Assembly (NCBI RefSeq): GCF_020536995.1
Contig: NC_068362.1
Span: forward strand, 3,559,173 to 3,623,172
Reading direction: 5' to 3'
From: Dreissena polymorpha
Taxonomy: Eukaryota; Mollusca; Bivalvia; Myida; Dreissenidae
DNA: 64,000 bases
The position numbers and the translations under genes are program-made. The notes under the pieces were generated by a model, which searched no databases, was not told the origin of the DNA, and worked only from the letters and a program-made list of their open reading frames with translations. The number at the start of each line of letters is the position of its first letter. Positions within the stretch are counted from its first letter, which is position 1. Of the stretch, positions 61,008 to 64,000 are shown piece after piece.

Positions 61008-64000
61008 CAATTTCTAAATATGTTTATAATCGCCAAATGTTATTGTGATTTATGCAATTTTTTTTTGTTCGTTTAATTATGAAGAACTTCGTGTTCGTTG
61101 TGATTTTACTTATGCTTTTATTTATGTTTTCCTAATAGTTGAACTAAGGGTATAGTGTATGTCACATCTAAGACATACGTTTTATTGACATTACTCAACC
61201 CTTGTGATTCTTATTTGATTACAACACATACTCAATTAATCATTAACATAAATATATTCAAACAATGAAATTTAAAAAAAGTGATTCTTGAAAGAGTCTC
61301 TTTTATTGAATGCTTGCTATGCTTTATGAAGCCAGATCAGTGATTTAAAAGCGATTACTTACTGTTTTAACCACTAAAAAAAAGTGAAAACTCTCGACAT
61401 TTTTTATTCTTTTATTGTGAAATTACTTATTTGTTTCCACGTCATTATTCCAGCGAACTTCTCGAATTTAAAATTCTAAACAAATGACTGAAAAAAAGAA
61501 TCATGTAAGAATATAACTATGTAATTAGTAAGTATATTATCGATTTAACGCACGAGTGATCTTAGAAATCACTCAAAAAACGCACTTCCACTTCAACAGA
61601 GAATATTCAATATAAGCGGACGTGAGTATGATATATTACAAATAGCATGCGGCTTGTTAGACACAAAGCCAAATATCAATAACCGTTTTAGTCTTGTAAA
61701 CGGCAGATACTTGGAAACTGCACAGACCATCTTATAATTGACATGATAATTTTAAGTCCTATATATTTATCACGTTTGACGTTGTATTAAAAATTCAGTA
61801 GCATTTTATGTGTTATTGTCGGTGATATGGCTTGTACCATTCGACATTATTAAAATGGCCATTTTGTCTCAGTTTGTCTCTTTTTTGCTGGCCTCTGTAT
61901 TATGGCCTGTTATAGCATGTTTATGATATTTTATGTGCATCAAAATATGGGCGTATAAATACTGCTAAATTATCGTACTACATGTCCTTTTATGAACCGA
62001 TGTAATAGATACCCACACGCAACATATTTGCTACAAAAAGGTTGGTAAAACTGTCACTGATGTATATCGTGAATGTGTTGGGTGAACAGAAAATATTAGA
62101 ATGTTGCATTTATCAGGCAATGTGTATACAAACAATAAAAAAACATATCTGCAGTGTTTTAACGTATACATTAGTTAAAGAAATACACGTAATTATGTAT
62201 TTTTAAAATGACCTCCAATATGTATACATTTTTTATCGGAAAGTCATTCATATACATCACAAATACGTTAATTTGGCTTGCATATTTTCAACAAACGAAC
62301 GTAGAAGGTATAACACGGTCGTCAATATTCAAATGTCCAATTATACTCATATTTCAAATGGTGTAAAGACTCCTAAAAGCAAGTTGGTAGTTTTGTATTA
62401 TGTATTAGTTTGTATTTCTAGAATGTCAAGGTAAAGAAATATCTGATTTCGTCTTTTAAACGAATTTCGGATATCGAAAATCAAAGAAGGACATAAACGG
62501 CAAATAACACAACTAGCTACAATAAGTGCATCGTATTAGATATTTCACGGGCATTTCAGTGTGCCGAAACGTATAAATCAGTAGAAAGCCACCTTAACCC
62601 GATTCATTATTTTGTGTGTTAAAAATAACATATAACACATAACACATAACATGACAATCTTGTACAAAGGAGCTTCCATTTAAACTAATGCAACCACGAA
62701 ACCTTTCGTGACTTTTAAACAGCCAGAGTGGCTACTAGACAGACTGTGTGAATACACAGGCTTGTCGGGAGCTATGATGGTCGCATGAGTCATAAGACCC
62801 ATTTTCGCACGACACAGGACATGTACTACAACGCTTGTACAGATAAAAACACATAAACACATTTTGAGTTTAGGCTTCACCAATTGTCTTTTACGTTACA
62901 TCTGTCAACTTGGAATTGAAAGTCAATGATTCATAGAACATGAATCGCACTGCGTATTGTAATATTCTATATATTGGGACAAACATTAATGGTGTATATA
63001 CCGAGTTTAACCGAGTGTTTGTTAGTATGGAATCGCATCCTTTAAATAAATTCTTCGTGCCAAAAACGGTGTGTGCTTGAAATCAAAATACATTTTCATT
63101 CAATATGAAATCTGCAAAACGAAACATGTACACAGTATGTATAACTATAAATCATGTATACCATTTATACTTAGTTATTGTGCATCATGTGTACCTGAGT
63201 AAGTGGCCGTTTCCGGCCAAAAATAACAGACACGGTGGATGTTTAGGCAACCGGCTAATATGCTCTTTGCTTCCACAACCATTGATAATTTGTGGAGCAT
63301 ATTTTGTTTTGTTTTCTTAGAGTAACATTTTTATATAATAGTTTGCATGTGCACAGCACAGTTGTTTTTCTGTATTGTTTTCCGCAACGTACCTATTTAG
63401 TATGGTACACTCAAAATGTATGCAGTCTATAAAGAAACCAATCCTTGATGCGTGTGTGCAATATAAACTTAATTTTGTCATTCAATCTTGACAACTTGAC
63501 CAAAATTACACCGTGTGTGTAGCTGTCATATCTTAAATATTGATGAAGATTCACGATATAACACCATGAGTACGTGAATAATTGCGACTTTTTCTTGCAA
63601 TAATGAAAGGCAAAATTTACGTTTGGTTGCTGCCTACTAAGGCCAGTTGTTCCATCGCCGTGGAAACGTTGTGAACGACATACTTTGTATCTGAATAAAA
63701 CATTTCATTACATGAAAGCGTTTTTAGTTTTGTAAGTTATGTAACTTTGAAGAAGGGCATCTTAAAATGTATCCGCCATAAATAAATAGGATGTCCGGCT
63801 CAACGAAATTTAACTCGTTGGTGACATTGTTGACCGGTTCGACTTTCTTCTTACATCCGTTCGACCGAATTTGACTATGAACCGTTTTGTCTATCTTGCA
63901 ACAATCATTCAAATTTCAATAATTGATATATCCGAGAGCGTTGACAAGATTATGCCCCTATTATCACATTGGCTAGAACTATTGCGTAGTAGTCCTGACA
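61008..64000. other. AT-rich non-coding DNA
   Basis: Short frames (for example at 62680, 63105 and 63724) have no splice context or recognisable family. No repeat with clear ends was seen. Confidence 0.4.

Overview
This is AT-rich animal DNA with sparse coding. A bivalve mollusc fits best. The clues are a pearl/Helentron-like element with ~150-bp internal repeats and a GGAC/AGAC tetranucleotide tail, the recurrent hairpin MITEs at 10900 and 21119, and an 8-unit ~145-bp array at 50.2-51.3 kb. A heterodont such as Dreissena is my guess, from general familiarity with such repeats and not from a search. I see no rRNA, CRISPR or prokaryotic signal.

Region 1 (1-36.5 kb) is a tandem array of one duplicated unit holding a ZIP-family zinc transporter (SLC39A1/2/3-like), all copies on the minus strand. 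Copy A (about 1-7030) carries an intact 401-codon single-exon gene (4713-3508). Copy C (about 13000-14037) keeps only a decayed 5' end. Copy B (about 14382-26771, resuming at 36349) carries a pseudogene with an early stop and a 1.36-kb insertion. A and B are nearly identical around the gene and clearly more diverged on both sides, which suggests gene conversion. Copy A preserves the empty target sites of several elements found in copy B, so their order of arrival can be read. One example is a TTAA transposon with a class-II tRNA-like core, split by a 5'-truncated LINE, itself split by a 1.9-kb segment. Another is a TTAA transposon split by a Ty3/gypsy-type LTR retrotransposon (27273-36301, broken, LTRs about 4% apart by hand count). 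Between A and C lie the pearl-like element, (TAG)n arrays, GC-rich hairpins, tRNA-derived SINEs and a second tRNA-bearing TTAA MITE.

Region 2 (37.9-47.5 kb, plus strand) holds what I think is an undescribed small receptor-like gene. It has a signal-peptide exon (39055), a short ectodomain exon (40730), a transmembrane exon (41118) and at least three alternative cytoplasmic continuations (41987, 43776, 47145), all phase-compatible. Introns hold foldback elements.

Region 3 (50-61 kb, plus strand) starts with the 145-bp tandem array. It then holds a set of phase-consistent exons (54943, 57907, 59486, 59788, 60382, 60898-61007) for a hydrophilic, lysine- and glutamate-rich protein I do not recognise. 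Exon 41987-42050 ends in phase 2 and exon 54943 begins in phase 2, so regions 2 and 3 could be one gene. From 61.0 to 64.0 kb I see nothing that can be named.
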